64,000 nt of DNA. Origin: Seriola aureovittata (Eukaryota > Chordata > Actinopteri > Carangiformes > Carangidae). Where the stretch lies: the NCBI RefSeq assembly GCF_021018895.1, contig NC_079384.1, positions 14,523,140-14,587,139 on the forward strand, read 5' to 3'. Below are positions 35,037-47,790 of the stretch, one piece after another. A model generated the notes under the pieces. That model worked only from the letters and a program-made list of their open reading frames with translations, did no database searches and was not told the origin of the DNA. The translations under genes were made by a program, and so were the position numbers. Each line of letters starts with the position of its first letter. Position 1 is the stretch's first letter.

Positions 35037-36555
35037 GCACAAACGTGATCAGTGTTGTAGGAGCTTTAGATACCAACAGTCAGGGTTGGGATCCGTTGAA
35101 ATTTTATTGAATTTTTAAAATGTATTTATCTAAAAAGAAGCTGTAGTTAATTTGTTTATAATGATAATATCTACATTTTGATGCCATTTAGCTTCAGTTT
35201 AAAGCTGCTAGAATAAATATTTTTATTATAACAATGGATCAAACGGCTAAGTGTAAAGTGAGAAGAGCTGCTCGTACTGTAATTGCAAACTCACAGAGAG
35301 TTATCACTCAAATGTAGCACCCTCCAGTTCTATGGAGCTTTTTAGTGTCTTTTCAGCTCATTGTTTCAGCGAAAATGCTCCTAAAACCAAAGTTAATGAG
35401 TTGCTGGTGAACAACGTAACACCAACAGACAACAGTTTGCAAATAAGTTCAGCATATCAACCTGAAACAGTTGGTTTCTACTGCCCACAAGTGGACAAAA
35501 ACTAAGCTGTTGCAGGTTTAGTGGTATTCAAACATGCACAGGCTTATAGTACACATCCATACTCATGTCCAAGAATCACAAAGATCTAGTTCCAGTGTGA
35601 CATTCAGTTGAAAAACGTCACGACCCCATGTACCACGCACCACGTGTTTTTTTTTGTTTTTTTTAGTACTGCAGAAGTCTTTGCTTTTTTTTTTTTTTTT
35701 TTTTAAAAGCTAAATGGAAAGTGATGTGGGAATGGGAACATGCAATACTGAAAACTCAATCTCAATATAGTTGCACGGTATTAAAACCACTGTTAAACAG
35801 GCACATTAGGTTGTAGAGGTATATACATAGTAAACTAAAATGAGGGCCAGTTACACCTCACAGAAAAATGTTGCAATCCTTCCCACTTCTCTCTTTTGGT
35901 TTGAAGTGCTGCACATAGTTTTGGTTTCACATGTATTTTCCCAGGTTTTTAATATTTACCCCTGAGACTTCTGAGGGTGTTTCTGCTCCACAAATTAAAT
36001 GTATTTACCTGGCAAACGTCTCAGTGCCAAATACAGCAAAACCTGGACTAACAAAACCACCATGAGAAGTAAAGTGTTGTGATTTGGGTGAACTGAGCCT
36101 TTAGACACACTAAATTACACACACAAGTCATGTTCAGTGCACAGAGAGCTGAAATGACAATGTGGAGACATCTGTTACCATCTGCTGCATTTCTGTCCGA
36201 ACAAGCTGTAACTGGTGTGTGTCATGCTGTTTCTCATAATACATGTGTTGTACTGTCCATCTCCACTCATACAGTGTTCTGTACTGTTACTGTGTGTTTT
36301 CTCCGTCATCAGTCATAAGCTAATAAAACATACACAAACCACCTCATGTTCATGTGTTTGTCTTGAGTTGTCATTCACTCACTGTTTGCATGAAGTCTGA
36401 GCGTCACGTTCCCACAAGCTGTCAACCTCATCTGACTCCGACTCTGATGATGATGATGATGATGGTCCTGATTACTTGCAATGAGACTAGAGAGTAGAGA
36501 TAGCTTATCTCTTTCTTTCTTCCTGTGGTACTTCCTGTATCATTTTCCTGTATAC

Positions 36556-36586
<31 letters not shown>

Positions 36587-36946
36587 ATTACAGCCAGAAC
36601 AATTGGTTGATTGTTAATAATCGACGAAATCGAGAAAATTAATCGCAAACATTTTTTGATGAATTGAGTCAGTTTTCTAGCAAAAATGCTAGTGAATATT
36701 TTGGGATATTTTGAACTGTTAGGTGACAGGTATTTTTTATAATTACTCTGTCCTTTTGTTATGGAAGTGACCTGAACATCATGGTGTTTATGTAAGTTAA
36801 ACATCATGAAGCTCATGAAATACTTATGTACGGGTAATGTACAGAGGGAACCACCAGCTGAACATTTTCCACAATGCACTCATTTTTGGAACGAATCCCT
36901 CTCATGATGCCCTCTAACTTGTGTCTCTTGCCCTTTGACCTCACAG
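35037..36946 (+). other. rgs9: rgs9 short-form 3' UTR, or intron before the long-form exons
   Basis: This would be 3' UTR in the short transcript and intron in the long one. AATAAA signals lie at 35212-35217 and 36322-36327. A teleost repeat related to one at 45185-45405 covers about 35195-35400. A (TTTC)n run is at 36556-36586, followed by a piece of the 19785 repeat family to about 36740. No other coding exon is visible. Confidence 0.5.
36556..36586. repeat. (TTTC)n tetranucleotide repeat
   Basis: Seven to eight perfect units. Confidence 0.95.
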
Positions 36947-37832
36947 CTGTGCCGCTTCACCACTCCTGTCCCCCACCTTGCTGTCTACTCTGGGTTCACT
37001 GAGTCCCCCTCTGCCAACGCCTCGCCCTCTCTCCCTTTCCTGGCCCACACCCCGGCCTGTCCATCCCCCATCAGCGTGGCCTTAGACAGCACCTCGGCCT
37101 CTGAGCGGCGAGTGGAGGCCAGCGAAGGAGAAGGAGAGGGGAACCCGGAGGCCCGAGCCCCCGCAGGTGGAAATGTATCCAAGTCTCGCATGGCTCTCTC
37201 GCTGCGCCGTCTGCTGAAGCGGGGCTGCACCCCCTCCACCATGTTCGCCAGCTTGTCGCCTAAATGCCACTCAGCTGCCGGGACAAGTAGCCGCATTCAG
37301 CCAATCAGCCCGGATCAACCCAGTCACGCTCCACCCAGACGGATTGGCAAGTGAGTGTGTGGCACAAACACTTACAAAAACAGTTCTGCATGTAAACTAC
37401 AACACCATATCCACACTTATCATATAGTCAGAAAGTAATATGTTTTTACTGTGATATGTTGTCATTGTTTCAACTTTAATCTAATTATCTAAAGATGACA
37501 CTTACTAACCTAATACTAATTTTTACATTTCAAACCCAATGTTCTGGAGTAGAACCGGCATAACAGAAATGTATTGCTGTCCTAATACTTTCTAATTGTA
37601 GGCAACAGTATTTTAACATGGGTATCAGACATGTGTCTTACATCAAGCCCTTTCTGCAACCTTGAACAGTTTCTTCCAGATTAAAGTGGATATTCCTCCA
37701 GAGTGCCGTATCTACCCCATAGAGTCTGAGGATGAGGAGGAAGAGAACAGGGCTGCCTCTCGGGGAATGGTGGGAGCCAAAGAGATCATCTGCCCCTGGG
37801 AGAGCCTCACTCCACAGAATGGGACGGGCTAA
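36947..37832 (+). CDS. rgs9: rgs9 alternative C-terminal exons (RGS9-2-like long form)
   Basis: There are two exons, 36947-37350 and 37670-37832, which join in phase to 188 residues plus TAA. The first is rich in Ser/Pro/Ala and holds PSPISVALDS and SKSRMALSLRRLLKRGC. The second holds FFQIKVDIPPECRIYPIESE, an acidic run, and KEIICPWESL. From what I recall of the family, the striatal RGS9-2 form has a long proline-rich tail that ends in this kind of sequence and resembles the phosphodiesterase gamma subunit. The donor that skips the short-form ending is not certain. GAG then GTTCCC at 35007 is in the right phase and would give a protein of 670 residues, close to human RGS9-2 (674). Confidence 0.8.
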
Positions 37833-39819
37833 TAGGATGGATTAACACAGGTATAAAAAATGCGGGTTTTTAAATCTGTGTGGTACAGATGCAGCGTGTC
37901 TGTTTAAACAGGCTGGCAGCAGATTTTCCCCTTGTTCTGACAGAGATAAAAGATCTCATACAGCGCACGACGGGGAAAAGTCTCTGTGTTTATTGTCCCT
38001 GTGTAAATGTGGTCATATTCTCACCACTAGGCCACTAACTACAACATAAATACCAAACAACAAGAGGACTGACAAAAATCTGAGATGATGTAGAGATGGC
38101 TGTTGGTCTACAATAGACTGAGCATCAACTTACTATGTCCAGACTCCTTAAAGGAAACCTATGTTTTGAGTATCAAACACTCACTGCCTATAGGTTTTAA
38201 AGGGGCTTTATGTAGGTTTTTGCTAGCGCTACATAGCCAACCTCAGCATTAACAGCTTTTTACTTATACCAGTCTAGAAGAAATGTTGCAAGTTCAGCAT
38301 CATACTTCATTACTTTACTCACCAACAGTATTTCCTTCTATTTCTATCACTTCTTTTCTTGTACTTAAGTTAGCATGCTAACTAGCTAGCCCCAGCCAGG
38401 CAAGTCTGTCACTTCACTTTCCGATAGGGAGTCACTGTAGTGTCCCATCTGCCCTGAAGAAGTAGTGCTGCTCAGAGAGCGTATTATAATCTCTAGCCTT
38501 GTAAACACAACAATGGCCGAAGCTCTTGTTAAACGACAATCACTGCCAACCACTCCTGGCAAGAAACCACATTCTGCAGCCAAGAAAACTCACAAAAAGC
38601 ACCTTTAAAGGACTTGTCTGCATAATCGTCTTCTCCCTGGAAAATACCGAGAGCATGACCTCAGTGGTAACTGGCTGTACTGAGATCAACAAGCTCAAAC
38701 AGAGGTTGAATTGAGCTATATTTTGGCACATTTTAGCAAAAGTATGACTACTGGAACAAACCTACGCTTTACAAGCCAACAGGCAGTTGGGTGTTTGATA
38801 CTCAAAACATATGTTTTTGGTGGAGTATTCCTTAAACTAGAGCCTTATTGTCACCAACCTTCACTGATGTGGGCACCAGCTGAGCCAGCTGTTTAGTTTT
38901 GTCAGGCCCAAGACGACAACAGGGTGTATGAACATCCAAGAGCTTCAAAACCTGAGCTGTAGCTTTCACATTCAAACCTCATATCTTGTAATGAACAGTA
39001 GCCCAACAGCAGCCTTATCCACCTTCACACACCTGTGTTTTCTTTTATTTCTTGGCCTTGGAAGTTTCTACAAAGCAGGCATACACACAGACATGTTTGA
39101 GAACCAGCGCCACATGATAACAAAAACTATTAATGAACTAAAATCTGAATAAAATTATTTTGTGATTGCAAAGAATAAAACTGATAATCACTAAGTTATT
39201 ATATATTTAATAATAGATCAATGTTTACATCCTAGAGAGCCAAAGCAAACTGACATATATAGACTGCCTGTGCACATGCCTGCTAAAAAATATAGATAAT
39301 GTATTTGTATATTTACTGAATAATGATCAGTTTTCTGAAGTAGAGAAGTGTTCTTGTGCTGCTAAATAGACTTAGATGCCTCATCCCTAATTTACTTACC
39401 TCTTACACACACAATGTGAAATGACCGAATAGATGCATTTCAGGTACAATGGGAGCACATGAGCAGTTTGTCCACATGTTGCTATATCTGCTGGACCACT
39501 CCTGTCAGATGTGCACTCTTCATGAATGAAGAACTACTGTAAAAGGTGGGTCGAGTAATAGTTTTGTATTTGGCTCCACTGCTGTTTTGTACACTCTGTG
39601 TAGCTGTTGTATACTGTACACTACCCTGAGCGAGGTGTTAATATTTTTCTCACGTGTCTCTCCATTGGTGGGGGGGGGTGGGAGGGGCAGTACAATGTGA
39701 ATCAATTGTCAGAATGTATTATCTTTACCATGTTTACAGATGCAAGAATGTGAAAAATACCTTGAATTTGTTGTATTTGATTTGTACATTCCATGGCTTG
39801 TGTCAAGTGCCTCAATAAA
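37833..39819 (+). other. rgs9: rgs9 long-form 3' UTR (inferred)
   Basis: No coding potential is visible. The stretch ends at a canonical AATAAA at 39814-39819 (CCTCAATAAATGACTGTC). A repeat shared with 61908-62030 lies at about 38198-38340. Confidence 0.5.
38198..38340 (+). repeat. Interspersed repeat shared with 61908-62030
   Basis: Common words in the same order: CTACATAGC, AGCATTAACAGCT, TTTACTTA, AGTCTAGAAGAAAT and TTCAGCATCA. The second copy lies in the grin2c-like intron. Confidence 0.6.
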
Positions 39820-42348
39820 TGACTGTCTTAACAAAAAGGTTCACCTTGATGATACATGATGATCCTACATCCTACATCCTACATGATAACTTAAAGGGCC
39901 TGTTCCTCCAAATTATAAAGCATAGCTTAAAGCATTAAAACAAATTCTATTCAATCATTTAAAAACCATGTCCGTCTCCAGAAAGAATATCCCTGTAATA
40001 GTGGATAATCCACAGAACACATTATCAAGGGTTTGGTAATAAAGACTATTTCTTTGGTGGAAGATCTACTGATCATGTAGCGCAACAAGCGCACTTAATA
40101 TATCTTTGAAAGAAAAGTTTCTGTTGAATATTTTAAGTCAGTTTAAACAGTGAGATTAAAAGTCAGTTTCATGGTCTGCAACTTTGACATGCAACTGCCA
40201 AGAAACAATATGTATACAACAAAAACAATATGTTTGTTGGTTTTCTCAGATTTGATACCTATTTTTGTTTTCTGGGGTTTTACTAAGGCTGGTTGACCAC
40301 CATACACAATTTATTTTGTCTTATAGAAAATTGTTTTATATTTGTCATTTAACACTTCTAACACTTTTTGTTATACTGCTAACAGACGTTGCTTAATGAA
40401 TGACGAACTTGTGCAGTTTGGGTGGACTGACCCTTTAAATTACTTCTTATGTAACTGAAAAAGTTTCCTTGATGTGTGACAGCATTATTCTTCAGCCTCA
40501 GCCAGTGGTGATGACAGGGGTCAGCCACTAGGTGGGGATATAGCAAAGGCAACTGGATCAAGGTGCTCGTGTAAACTGATTGTAACAAAAGCTGGTGGAT
40601 GGGATTGATAGATCCAGGTACATTAGTTCACCTAAACATTAAATATTTAAAGAAATTGCCTACGTTTACCATTTGTAAGAACCTTTTTATACATTGTTCC
40701 TCATTATTACCTTCACCATGGGGGAAATTATGAAACAGAGGCTATTTGAAACAGCTTTGGTGAACTGGCTCAGCTCCCCTGATATCTAATTTCGAACAGG
40801 ACCTCAATACAATCTAATATGATACAGATATTACTTGAGACTTTATGTACATAAAAGCGAGTGTTTGAGCTTGTTGTCAACACCATGTCTGCCATCACAC
40901 ATCTCACTGACTGATCTGGAGAAACACACTATCACTGAGGTTACTGAACTGAGGCTGGAGCAGAGCTTTGATCTGTCTGTGCGCTTTTGGTGTCTCTGAA
41001 CAGAACCAGCCGATTGCTATCTCACAATACCCACACAGGGACGTCCACACACAGTCCATTCATACATTAGCTTACCAAGGCGGACCGAATTTATGCAATG
41101 CACTCAACATTCATCCGAGTTGTGCATATATTAAAATATATTTGTGTGGAAGTATCTTTTAATGAAGCTTGGTGTTTGGTGTTACACCTGAATGAGTTTC
41201 TCAGAAGCCATATACGTTCTGTTTTTTAGTTTTAGGACATTTGTACATTTTTTTCCATTATCTGCCTTCGGCTCTTTGATTTCCCAAGTACCTATGACTC
41301 AAATTACAAGGCTGCTTGTACACAATAGAAAATAAATCATAATTTTAAGCAGGAAATTGAAGCTTAAACTTAAAAGTATCAGATTCTATCTCTTAAACTT
41401 ATGCTTAGACATTAAAAAGATAAATGTAAAAAAGGTTTGAAATTCAACAGTCAACACAAATAACGCAAGGTGAAAATTTGCTTTGCGTTCCTCTTTTTAC
41501 ACACGCAGCAGACAGAGCAACGTCTGGCCCTTTAAGTTGAAGACAACTTATTTGCTAACCTGGCTACAAAGCAGATAAGGGTAGGACACTGTGTTTCTTG
41601 AATGTCTAACTAATCTTTAAATGCTTCACCGTTTCATTTGAGTGCATTAAGTGCGGGGCCACTTCCTCTTTGTCTGACTTGAATGGTAAACCAGACAAGC
41701 ATAAGCAGGAAAACAAAACAATGCATCACAAACACATGCATATGAACACACAAACACACACACAAACACACACTGACAACTTGCACAAACAAGTACAAGC
41801 ACACAGGTAGTCTCTGCAGACATAAACATGTGTCGGCCGCTGTGTGTGACCTCGCTGTGACATGATGAATGACCAAATCAGAAGCGTAATGAAACGCTGC
41901 ACATTCGCCTGCTGCTGCTTCCCTCTGTATTCATGTGTGTGTGTGTGTGTGCATGGGGTGGGATTGTGTGTGCATGTGTGAGCTCCCAGGACCTCAATCA
42001 GAAACACAGGTGACCTGGTGTCTCGCTGAGTCTCCTAGGTTTGACAAGAGAAGATAATTACCGCTAACCCCCTGTAATATCAACCAAGGAGTGAAAGCGA
42101 GTAGTGAGGAAGAGGGAATGGATAAATGACCTTGAAACTTCAACTATATTTAGGTCAACTTTTATGGCCTTCTCTTTGCTGTTAGTGTTTAAACCCCCAC
42201 ACGCCCTAATGACCTCCTTCAATTCCTCCTCTATACCTGGGGGTCTTTGATTATTATCTGAGAGATACTCACAGAGATGCTCATTCAATGCAGCCATAAT
42301 CCTGTCAGCATGGCCGACCCTGTGAAGACTGTTTACACATGCTTGTGA

Positions 42349-42352
42349 CGCA

Positions 42353-42383
<31 letters not shown>

Positions 42384-42412
42384 GCACACACACGCACACA
42401 CACACACACACA
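42349..42412. repeat. (GCAC)n grading into (CA)n
   Basis: About six CGCA units followed by CA units with GCAC interruptions. Confidence 0.9.
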
Positions 42413-45184
42413 GTAGTATTGCTCACTAAATGGTAAAACGTCTGTGAGAACTTGAGTTGATTCCTTATGTTATTTATTATTAGGTTTAATAAGTTCGTCA
42501 TCCAGGTCATGGTATTTCTGAGTGCTATAGGCAGCTGGACTTGATTGAGGCTCTTGATGTCCTTGAAGACGGTTCTTTGGTTCTGAAGAAGCTGGGCCTT
42601 GGTTCCTCGGAACAGGGTAGACCTGTGAATCCCTGTAGTCATGGTGGATAATTAGAAAACTTGAAGTAGTAACTAAAGACTTAGAGGATCAGAAAATGCT
42701 CATATGGGTTGTTTGGAACACACAAAACAAAAAAAAAAAAACTAAAAGTAATCCAAAAAAATGACATTAAAAACCTGAAAAAAGGAATGTGATCATCCAT
42801 GACTGATGCCTCTGCAAAGATATTTGAACTTTAAAAATGTTCCCATTCCTGTTCCACTTTGACTTCTGTGGGTACGGAGTTCCAAATAATGATACCCTGA
42901 ACACACAAAGGCGTCTATCAACTGGAGGTTTTCTAAAGGGCACTGAACAATTCCTCATAGATGCAACCTGAGTTACTGAGCTAGAAACCCTGAGAGGTTT
43001 CACCATGTCACTGAGCACCTGAGGAGCATGGTTATGTAGGCATTGTGCATATGTTGATAGGATGAGCAAATGTGCCCTTTTCTCCACACTTTCTCCTTTT
43101 CCTTCCTGTGTCTCATCGCCTTTAACCTGCACACACCTCCTTTAATCCCTTGTCCCTTCCTCTGTACCTTGATCATTCCATACCATATTGAGACAGGTAA
43201 ATGGCCAAAAGAGGTTTTACTGAAGTGCACCTCACTGTTCCATGTGGACACTGAGTCAGAAGCCCTGAGGGGTTTTACAGCGTCACTGAACACGTCAGGA
43301 GTCTGGTAAGGTAAGTGTGCATTCACACTGGCAATGGCTAACTTTTAATTGCACTATTATGTTATATAGTTACAGTATATGATTTCAAAGATTACACTTT
43401 GAAAAGATATTAAGGATTAGTAGTATCCATCAGAATGAAATAAATTAAGGGTAATTAACTGTTTAAACAGCAAAATATGCCGCTTTTTAAGATGTCAACA
43501 TTAACATGGCTGTTTCAAAAATAAAACGGTTTTATGATGTGTCATTGCGATGATTAAAGTTTGGTCAGGTTTCAGCACAATAATGACTCGGCTCAGGTGA
43601 GGGAAACATTGATTTGGGATAAAATCAAGGTTTTTTGCCGCTAGGTAAAGATTAAGTAACAAATGTGATCATGTTCAAAAGAAACCAACATTGTCTATTG
43701 GTGGAAAACAGCAAGCAAACATAAATCTCTTCTTGCATCTACCCTGGCCTCCTCACATTTCAGCATCACACTACTTCCTCCTTTGCTCCAAACAGACAAG
43801 AGACATAACTACTACGGCCTCTAGAGGGCTGCGCCACTTCAACATTAACATGTCGTTTTTGGGCATTTGCCGAAACAACAGTTGTGTCTGTTTTTTTCTT
43901 CAGTCTCACATGGACACATAGAGCGAGAGAGAAACTGAGACAAAGCAATTTGGTCATGACCATGCCGGGATGTCAGGTGAATTTCAGGCAGAATAAAACT
44001 ATAAAATCTCTGTCAGCTATGCCTTAGGGTAAAGTTTCACAGGAATAACAAACCAGCCAGCCCCTGTCTCTCTCTGCATCACACAACCACACACACCAAA
44101 ATATGCACCGACATGCACATGCATTTTACACATATGCACACGTGTGCACACACACCCGCGCACACACACACATACATTTATTCACGCCCACGCATACAAT
44201 CTTTGTCTCATGAGAAATGGTATTAATACCTGGCAGGCTTTAAAATGTCAGCCAGTCTCAAACAAGGTGCACAAAGAACCAATTTATTTATGGATCCAAC
44301 ATTTCTCATGTCTTTCTGTTCTTGAGCTATTTTTTGCTTTCAAAGTGTGTCTTTAGAAGACAGAGGAGGAGGAGGAGGAGGAGGGATGGAGATGAAGATG
44401 TGGACAGACTGACTGAGTGCCGGTAAAAGGTGTGTGGGCCAGTGACCCAAGAGATCAGCCAGTGAAGCCCTGAGGATTTGGTATTTTAACCCACACTTCA
44501 GCAAAAATGTCCCTTAGGATGATTCTTCGGTCTCTGACATGTGGCTGGGATCAAAGTGTTTGCATTGGGTGATATAAATATCACAAATGTGGGCTAATCA
44601 CAAATCTGCATTCAGCCCTGATGCCTGCTTTCTAATATGAGTTGATAGAGTTTATTTACTCTCCCCTCCTCTTGTCTACTCCCATTGTCTTTTCATTCTC
44701 ACTCTCTGTCCTTCCCTCTTAGTATTCACCTCCACACTCACTCACACATTAGTCCAATCTCCGGAGCTGTTTACTCATTGAGTGATGATTACCTGTTTAA
44801 ACATCTGTCCTCACCAGTGTACACAGCTACACACACAACACACAAACACGTACACACGCAATTCCATGTCTGATTGTATTCCTGACAGCCAGTAACGTCA
44901 GTGTCTACCTGGATTTAAGGTCTGGATGAATCAGAAAAGTCTGATAATGCAGTGATTACACAAATCTACAATTAACCACATAATAGTGTACTGGAATACT
45001 GGGATTCTTCCATTCATTTCATTTGTAGGTTTGAATTATTTGTGTTACACATATCTTAATTTAAACTGAATCAAATCGAATGGAAGTTGGAATGTTTTAT
45101 TTGCAACACAATATTCATTATCAATACAATTACAATAATTACTTACAATGATCTTGTTTTGACACATGACTACAATAAACAAAG

Positions 45185-45405
45185 GATTTAAAGCTGCACC
45201 AGTCTATATTTTCAACAACAGGTCAAATGACTGTGTGTAATATAAAAGGTGTTGCTTATAGTCACAAACCAACAAAGAATTATTACTTAGCTCTGCAGTT
45301 CCCTTCTGCTCAATGGAGATTTTTAGTATCTTGTAGCTAAACATTTTCAGCTTGTTTTGGTCTGCTCTTTCCGCTTTCATCAGAGTAAGTTGTTTGCAGA
45401 ACAAA
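45185..45405. repeat. Teleost interspersed repeat (AAAGCTGCA ... AGTTCCCTTCTGCTC family)
   Basis: It contains AAAGCTGCACCAGTCTATATTTT, CTCTGCAGTTCCCTTCTGCTC, GAGATTTTTAGTATC and TTTCATCAGAGTAAG. The copy at 35195-35400 has the same layout. I recognise it as common in fish but cannot name the family. Confidence 0.5.
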
Positions 45406-45740
45406 AAAAAACTCAAATAAATCTACTGTACCCTACCTGCATACCACCAAACTGTAAAAAGAACCATTGTGAACATGATTGTGATGACTCGTTATTGAAA
45501 ATAAAATATATACTTCACTAGATTCATTCTCCTATGCAACAGAGCCACGGGTGAGTGGCTGTATGAGTGTGTTTGTGAATGGGTAAATAAAAGGCAAATT
45601 GCAACGCACTTTGAATACAAGCACCGTGTAAAAACAGTCCATTTACCATTCCATTTGATTTTGAGGTTAAACCTCCTGTAATGTGAATTGTTAGTAGGGC
45701 TGGTCCCACTGATAATCAAAATCAGAATCTGGAGCTCTTC

Positions 45741-45790
45741 AGTTTATCTAAGCTCTCTGCCTCTGAAAAGGCAGAGAGCTTAGATAAACT
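45741..45790. repeat. Perfect 22-bp inverted repeat with 6-base loop
   Basis: Left arm 45741-45762 (AGTTTATCTAAGCTCTCTGC + CT) pairs with 45769-45790 without a mismatch. The loop is CTGAAA. Pairing stops sharply on both sides. Confidence 0.95.
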
Positions 45791-46089
45791 AGTACCTAGA
45801 GAAGAAAGTCGAACATCTACAGTCTGTATCTAGACCAAATCAGAGCCAAAGCAAAGGGTAAGCATTGAATTTCAATCAAATTTAATCTGCAGTTGGACAG
45901 GTATTTAGATGTTTCTGCTGGATGTGCAAGTAGGCCATTGTTTGATAACACATTAGCCATGAGAACAAGCTGATATATTACAACAAACTTGCTGCTCTGG
46001 TGGTTTAAAATGACTGAATGTAGCTTTAAAACTTGCTTCCCCTTCTGCTTTTAATGTGTAGTAGTTCAAGAAACACAAGCATCACTCGC

Positions 46090-46625
46090 AACAATTTTAT
46101 TCCAATTTCAAAAGTGCTATCCATATCTAAAATTTTAGAGAATGTCATTTCTTTTCATGAATAAAAATAACCTACTTATCAAAGCTGACTCAGGCAGCTC
46201 TCCACACGACTGAAAACAGCTCTCATTAAGGTTTCAAATGATCTCCTGCTTGCTGCTGATACTGCTGAATATTGGATTTTTTTTATGCTACTAGACCGTA
46301 GCTCTGCCTTTGACACAGCTGACCTTACAATCCTAATCAACTGTCTGGGAAAAATGGGCTGGTCACACAGACTGTGACTTCTAGTGCTCCTGTAATAGAG
46401 GGTCTGAGTTTTGGAAACGCTGGCTCATCGCTGGCTCTCTCTCTCTCTCCTCATTCGTCTCTGTTCCCCAGGGTTAGATTTTTGAATGCATTGTTTTACA
46501 TTTGCATTCTTCCTTCAGGGCATATAATTTGTAAGCATGATCATGTATAAGCATGAAATTGGCTCTAATTGCTATGCAGATGATGCCCCTTTGTATCTGA
46601 ATGAAACACAGTGATGGTGGCAGCC
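46090..46625 (+). pseudogene. Degenerate LINE reverse transcriptase fragment (L2/CR1-like)
   Basis: Two conserved reverse transcriptase stretches are readable in different frames. About 46200-46370 reads TALIKVSNDLLLAADTAEYW, then LLDRSSAFDTADLTILINCL. About 46550-46610 reads HEIGSNCYADDAPLYLNET, where YADD is the catalytic motif. A VPQG remnant lies near 46465. Stops and frameshifts separate them, so it is dead. The order and wording fit L2/Rex1-type elements of the CR1 superfamily. Confidence 0.75.
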
Positions 46626-47308
46626 TATTTCACCCCATTGCTTCTCAGATATTATGTGTTGGTTGTCTCAGAGCTTTAGTTTTCTCACTTTTAACACCAT
46701 AATCAGTAACAATATCCAAAGCAGTCTCAATGGTTAAGACTCTGGGTTCAGAGCTGTCTTTTATAAGTCAAGTCTAGATGGTTGTTCAATCTTCTTTTAG
46801 CCTCAGTACAGCTCTAAAATGAAAAGGTTTACCTATGTTTTTGTCTTAAATCATAACTTCCTACACTTCATACTGTCTGTTTTTATTTTAGTATTTTGTT
46901 TCAGTCCTTTATATGAGTGATGTTGTGTCATTACTCACTTGTCATTGTAAAACACTTTCCACTACTGGGGTTATAGATTTTATTATGAAAAAATCAGTAA
47001 GGTTATTTCTGTCTGTTTACTCACTGTTCAGCCAGAAAAGATAATTGATATGAGAAGCCCTGAAGACTACAAGCCTACACAGAGAGAGGGAGCTTTTTGC
47101 TCAAGTTCTTAAAATCACCTACAGTATGTTTACGGTTATCTGAAAAAGATGTCTAGTGGCTGTGAGAACTGTGACACTTGGTCTCGGTGGGTGGTTGCCT
47201 CTGGTTCAAGGTTTCAAGCCTGTTTTAACTCTGACCACACCCAGCATCACTGATAGGTGTGGTCAGAATCAAAAAAGCACCAGAACAGAATTTAAGTTGC
47301 TCATAAGT
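46626..47308. other. Intergenic stretch, nothing recognisable
   Basis: AT-rich sequence between the LINE fragment and the inverted-repeat element. I see no gene or named repeat. Confidence 0.5.
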
Positions 47309-47790
47309 TGTGTCACAATTCAGGGGCTGCGTCCTTTAGAGGACGCAGTCATCATAGACCACAAAGGCCGACCCGAAATGATACGGTCTGGTGATTGGAG
47401 GATTTCTGTTGTGCCCGCCTTTAACCATTGTTTCACAAAGCACAGCTCCTGTTGCGCAGCAACCTTGACAGCTTGGGTTGAGGTTGTACCGATTGACCGA
47501 AAAGTTAAACCTCAAGATGGAGCCAGAAATTTAGTTAGTTGTTCAGCTGAGCTGGAACCCAATACTTTAGGCTCACTGTCCACGTTGTTTGCTGCCATAT
47601 TATTTTCATTACTGGCGTGCAATGAATGTTGGGATTGGTTGGGCCATGAAGTATCCACCTGTTGGAGTTTTCATAAGCCAGGAAAAGACCGCATTTGAAG
47701 GAACCTTGAAAATGAGACAGCTTAGTCACGCTGCTGTAATGCAATTGGTCTTCAAATGCAGCCTCCGAAGGCCCCTGAATTGGGACACAT
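47309..47790. mobile_element. Non-autonomous DNA transposon with terminal inverted repeats
   Basis: The left end TGTGTCACAATTCAGGGG and the right end, read on the minus strand from 47789, TGTGTCCCAATTCAGGGG, match with one difference. Similarity continues weakly (CTGCGTCC against CCTTCGGAGGCTGC). The element is about 480 bp and encodes no transposase. These ends resemble a family common in fish that I believe is hAT-derived. No clear 8-base target duplication is visible. Confidence 0.7.

Larger units (their letters stand above)
39820..46089. other. Intergenic stretch, no gene found (first part)
   Basis: Six kb with no ORF that resembles a protein and no exon-like block. It contains a CCTACAT tandem near 39862-39886, a GCAC/CA microsatellite, CA-rich stretches at 41740-41775 and 44096-44180, a fish repeat at 45185-45405, and a perfect hairpin at 45741-45790. 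Confidence 0.6.

Noticed and set aside
42064..42642. 192-residue minus-strand ORF
   Set aside because: Its middle is a (VC)n/(RA)n translation of a GCAC/CA microsatellite. The flanking residues resemble nothing that I know, and no splice context supports it.
42780..43320. Possible duplicated coding fragment (two stretches reading VKPLR-SVT and VKPLRASDSV on the minus strand)
   Set aside because: The two stretches are similar to each other but to no protein that I recognise, and they have stops and no splice logic. They are more likely a repeated non-coding element.
47156..47698. 180-residue plus-strand ORF in the gene desert
   Set aside because: It runs across the left terminal inverted repeat and body of a non-autonomous transposon. 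The protein has no recognisable domain, and an open frame of this length can occur by chance.
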